Below, in pieces: positions 61,285 through 64,000 of a stretch of 64,000 bases of DNA. The translations under genes and the position numbers were made by a program. Numbering within the stretch: the stretch's first letter is position 1; the number at the start of each line of letters is the position of its first letter. This DNA comes from Candidatus Rokuibacteriota bacterium. GTDB taxonomy: Bacteria; Methylomirabilota; Methylomirabilia; Rokubacteriales; CSP1-6. Below the pieces are notes generated by a model. That model searched no databases. It was not told the DNA's origin and worked only from the letters and a program-made list of their open reading frames with translations. The DNA lies in the NCBI GenBank assembly GCA_003220225.1, contig QHRU01000043.1:1-64000 (forward strand), given 5' to 3'.

Positions 61285-63471
61285 ATGGGATTGCGTGCCG
61301 CGCTCTCGACCACCCTTGCTGCCATCGTGCTCGCCTGCGCCTTCACGCCTGCGGACGCCGACGACGATCGCGCGCGTCCGCACTCCCGGCTCGAGATCAC
61401 GACGCTCTCCACGGCTCCGGATCGTGTGAGCGGAGGGGACGTCCTCGTCCGCGTTGACGTTCCGGCGGACAGCGCGCTCAACGAGGTCAGGGTGTTCCGG
61501 AACGGGACCGACGTGACCGGCGTGGTCATGCCCGACGCGGCGCACCACGCGCTGATCGGGCTCGTGACCGGCCTGACGGACGGGCCAAACGTCCTCACCG
61601 CCGTCACCCGGGGCGCCAAGCGGTCCCTCAACGCCCGGGTGGAGATCCGGAACTTCCCGATCTACGGCCCGATCTTCTCGGGCCCGCACCAGGTTCCGTG
61701 GATCTGCGAGACCGACACGTCAGGTCTTGGTCCCTCGTCGGACGCGCACTGTACCGTGGCGGTCCGTTATGACTGGTTCTACCGGTCGACGGCAAACACC
61801 TTCAAGCCTCTGATCTCACTGACCCCGCCGTTCCCCGCCGACCTCGCGCAGACAACGACCATCGACGGGCGCACCGTCAACTACATCGTGCGGGTCGAGT
61901 CCGGCACGATCGACCAGTCGATCTACCGGATCGCCATCATCGACGACCCGACGGCGCCGATCTCCAACCCGTGGTCGGCCGGCGGGAAGAAGCCGGGCCC
62001 CGGGTGGAACGGCAAACTCAGCTTCCCGTTCGGGGGCGGCTGCGGCCCCGCCTACCGGTCCGGACGCAACGTGGTCACCTCCGCGTTGTCGCACGACCCG
62101 CTCAGCCTCGGCTTCGCCGTCGCCTTCGGGACGCGCAACACACTCGGCAACGGTTGCGACGACGTCGTCTCCGCCGAGACGTTGATGATGATCAAGGAAC
62201 GCTTCATCGAGCAGTACGGCATTCCCAAGTTCACGATCGGCTCCGGCGGTTCGGGAGGCTCCATCCAGCAGCACCTGATCGCTCACAACTATCCTGGCCT
62301 CCTCGATGCCCTCACCCCGGGCATCTCGTATCCGGATGTTGCCTCAATCCTTCCCGACGTCGTCGATTGCAAGATTCTCGACAACTACTTCGACCACATC
62401 GCGAACCCTGCGGACTGGCCGGGCAGCCGGCGCGCGAAGGTCGATGGCTATGCGGTCAACCCGGCCACCGGTCACACGGTTTGCCAGAATGGTTGGGGCG
62501 GGTTCGCCGACGGATTGATGAACCCCTCGACGCGCTTCGATGCCGTGGTGCCGGTCAACGTCCGCTACGATCCCGTCAACAACCCGATCGGCATCCGTGC
62601 CGATTTCTTTGACGGGCTTGTCAATGTCTTCGGCATCGATAAGAAGACGGGCTTTGCGCGCCAGGCTTACGACAACGTCGGTATCCAGTACGGTCTCAAG
62701 GCGCTGAATGCCGGCGACATCTCGAAGACCGAATTCCTCGACCTCAACGAGAAAATCGGAGGCCTGGACGTCGACGGCAACCCCGTGCCATCGCGGACCG
62801 AAGGCAACCTCGAGGCTATCGAGATTGCGTACCGGACGGGGAGGGTCGTCACCTCGGGCCAGAACCTGACCCTGCCGATCATCGACACGCGGAACTACAC
62901 GGACGACATCGCGGACATCCACACCAGGATCCGCACCTTCATGTTCCTCGCGCGTCTCAACAAGGCCAATGGAACGACGGCCAACGAGGTGAACTGGTTG
63001 GCCGCGCGGACGGGGTCGGCCCTGCCGAATCTGGCGCGGATGGCGCTCCTCGCTCACAACGAGTGGCTCGAGAAGATCCTTGCCGATATGTCGGATGATT
63101 CGTACGCGGTCAAAGTGATCCGTAACAAGCCCGCTACGCTGAAGGACACCTGCTGGGAGGGCGACGGCACGAAGCACGAGGAGCCCTTCACGCTCCAGGG
63201 CCCCAGCGTGTGTAACGGCTTGTTCCCGATCTACGCGACGGTTCGGATCGCTGCTGGCGGGCCGCTCGAGGGCGATATTCTGAAGTGCCGCCTCAGTCCG
63301 ATCGACTTCAAGAGCTACGCCGTGGACTTCACGCCGGCGGAGAAGAGCCGGCTGCGCTCGATCTTCCCTCAGGGCGTCTGCGACTATTCGAAGCGCGGAG
63401 TCAAACAGCGGCCGTTGGCCGGCACCTGGCTCGACTTCAGCCAGGACGACGATCACGAGGACCGGGACTAG
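61285..63471 (+). CDS. Secreted DUF6351 family alpha/beta hydrolase-like protein
   Basis: 728 residues from ATG 61285, with TTGGAGG upstream. A signal peptide ends near DADDD (residue 27). An N-terminal beta domain (LEITTLSTAPDRVSGGDVLV) precedes the DUF6351 core. The likely nucleophile elbow is GSGGSGGSIQQH near 340. Paired cysteines are frequent, which fits an extracytoplasmic protein. The family is annotated by homology only, and an ester hydrolase role is inferred. It precedes a tannase-family gene with the same orientation. Confidence 0.82.
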   Translation: MGLRAALSTTLAAIVLACAFTPADADDDRARPHSRLEITTLSTAPDRVSGGDVLVRVDVPADSALNEVRVFRNGTDVTGVVMPDAAHHALIGLVTGLTDGPNVLTAVTRGAKRSLNARVEIRNFPIYGPIFSGPHQVPWICETDTSGLGPSSDAHCTVAVRYDWFYRSTANTFKPLISLTPPFPADLAQTTTIDGRTVNYIVRVESGTIDQSIYRIAIIDDPTAPISNPWSAGGKKPGPGWNGKLSFPFGGGCGPAYRSGRNVVTSALSHDPLSLGFAVAFGTRNTLGNGCDDVVSAETLMMIKERFIEQYGIPKFTIGSGGSGGSIQQHLIAHNYPGLLDALTPGISYPDVASILPDVVDCKILDNYFDHIANPADWPGSRRAKVDGYAVNPATGHTVCQNGWGGFADGLMNPSTRFDAVVPVNVRYDPVNNPIGIRADFFDGLVNVFGIDKKTGFARQAYDNVGIQYGLKALNAGDISKTEFLDLNEKIGGLDVDGNPVPSRTEGNLEAIEIAYRTGRVVTSGQNLTLPIIDTRNYTDDIADIHTRIRTFMFLARLNKANGTTANEVNWLAARTGSALPNLARMALLAHNEWLEKILADMSDDSYAVKVIRNKPATLKDTCWEGDGTKHEEPFTLQGPSVCNGLFPIYATVRIAAGGPLEGDILKCRLSPIDFKSYAVDFTPAEKSRLRSIFPQGVCDYSKRGVKQRPLAGTWLDFSQDDDHEDRD

Positions 63472-63503
63472 CCGCCTGCGCTCCCGAAACACGAGGAGGC
63501 CAC

Positions 63504-64000
63504 ATGAGCATCGTCCGAGTCGGAGCGAGGAGCACCTGCTCGATCGCCTTCGTTGCACTCCTGAGCCTCGCCGACCCGGCGTCCGCGGCCATGCTGAACT
63601 GTACGGCGGCGACGATCATCGCCCTCGGCGTTCCGAGGATGACGGTCACCGCGGCCACCGTGGTGCCGGCCGCGGCGCCGAATCCGGAATACTGCGACGT
63701 TCGCGGCTCGGTGGATACCGGTGGCAATTCCGCCGGCTTCAGGTTCCAGTTGCCGGTCAACTGGAACGGAAAGCTGCTCTTCTACGGCGTCGGCGGGACG
63801 GGCGGCAATGTGCTGGCCCCATCTCCGAACGGCGTCGATCGTGCCGCCTCTCTCGTCAAAGGCTATGCAACGGGCGTGACCGATACCGGCCATCAGAATC
63901 CCAACAACGCCGACGCGAGCTTTGCGTTGACGGCGCCGGGCGTGCGCAACACTGCCGCGCTCGTGGATTATTACTATCGTGCGGCTCACGAGGTGACCGT
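63504..64000 (+). CDS. Tannase/feruloyl esterase family protein (3' truncated by window edge)
   Basis: The first 165 codons are present, from ATG 63504 with GAGGAGG upstream. A signal peptide ends near SAAML (residue 29). Then come the family blocks CDVRGSVDTGGN, FRFQLPVNWNGKLLFYGVGG with the oxyanion region, and GYATGVTDTGHQ. The catalytic serine lies past the window end. Tannases and feruloyl esterases cleave aromatic esters. The start of a second secreted hydrolase in a row suggests a small ester-degradation operon. Confidence 0.88.
   Translation, partial: MSIVRVGARSTCSIAFVALLSLADPASAAMLNCTAATIIALGVPRMTVTAATVVPAAAPNPEYCDVRGSVDTGGNSAGFRFQLPVNWNGKLLFYGVGGTGGNVLAPSPNGVDRAASLVKGYATGVTDTGHQNPNNADASFALTAPGVRNTAALVDYYYRAAHEVT

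Overview
The window is GC-rich (I estimate close to 70% by eye) and tightly packed with bacterial genes. Many neighbours overlap by ATGA or GTGA. GTG and TTG starts are common and intergenic gaps are short. The gene content is solute transporters, acyl-CoA chemistry, an LLM flavin enzyme, CaiB-type CoA transferase, citramalate synthase and two-component regulators. It suggests a free-living Gram-negative soil or subsurface bacterium. My best guess is Candidatus Rokubacteria/Methylomirabilota, with a GC-rich proteobacterium as the alternative. I saw no rRNA, tRNA, CRISPR array, transposase or phage gene.

Layout: 1-3407 is an acyl-CoA ligase (cut at the window edge) with biotin carboxylase and biotin carrier genes. 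3418-7719 is a SelA-like PLP enzyme leading a polar amino acid ABC transporter. 7729-10293 is Uma2, an alpha/beta hydrolase and an orphan CHASE2 protein. 10323-15638 is a cyclase-family hydrolase and an RND efflux pair. 15812-19430 is an HbpS/GlcG protein convergent with a sugar ABC transporter lacking an ATPase. 19536-22964 (minus) is methyltransferase, fatty acyl-CoA ligase and SUMF1-domain lipoprotein. 23052-25825 is a complete TRAP transporter. 25929-31252 is a glycine-zipper protein, then an aldolase/dehydrogenase, LLM and ThDP enzyme operon. 31254-34963 is a glycosyltransferase cluster with FmdB and a CelD-like acetyltransferase. 34996-40688 is a complete oligopeptide ABC transporter. 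40794-44952 is ferredoxin, Fis-type regulator, thiolase-like/DUF35 pair, CoA transferase and a truncated GNAT. 44976-47770 is small membrane protein, DUF6941, citramalate synthase and a receiver protein. 47947-54948 is an unusual export-like cluster. 54956-58401 is DinB/ClbS, methyltransferase, MerB-like protein and an enolase-superfamily enzyme. 58431-64000 is a two-component system divergent from two secreted ester hydrolases.

Two loci stand out. (1) At 56577-57290 an organomercurial-lyase-like gene is interrupted by one in-frame TGA aligned with the catalytic Cys159 of MerB. A hairpin with a GGUC loop starts a few bases downstream, like a bacterial SECIS element. This is a candidate selenocysteine-containing MerB homologue. 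(2) At 47947-54948 a double-GAF/HlyD adaptor, a PqqD-like/M50 protease/HlyD fusion, a SecA-like ATPase lacking its C-terminal third, and a third HlyD-type adaptor form one gene array. I know of no standard secretion system with this composition.

Two genome-scale patterns also appear. A 65-75 bp two-hairpin repeat occurs four times and supplies the C-terminus of one protein. Several genes have a TANNNT -10 element 7-8 nt before a start codon without a Shine-Dalgarno sequence, suggesting leaderless transcription.
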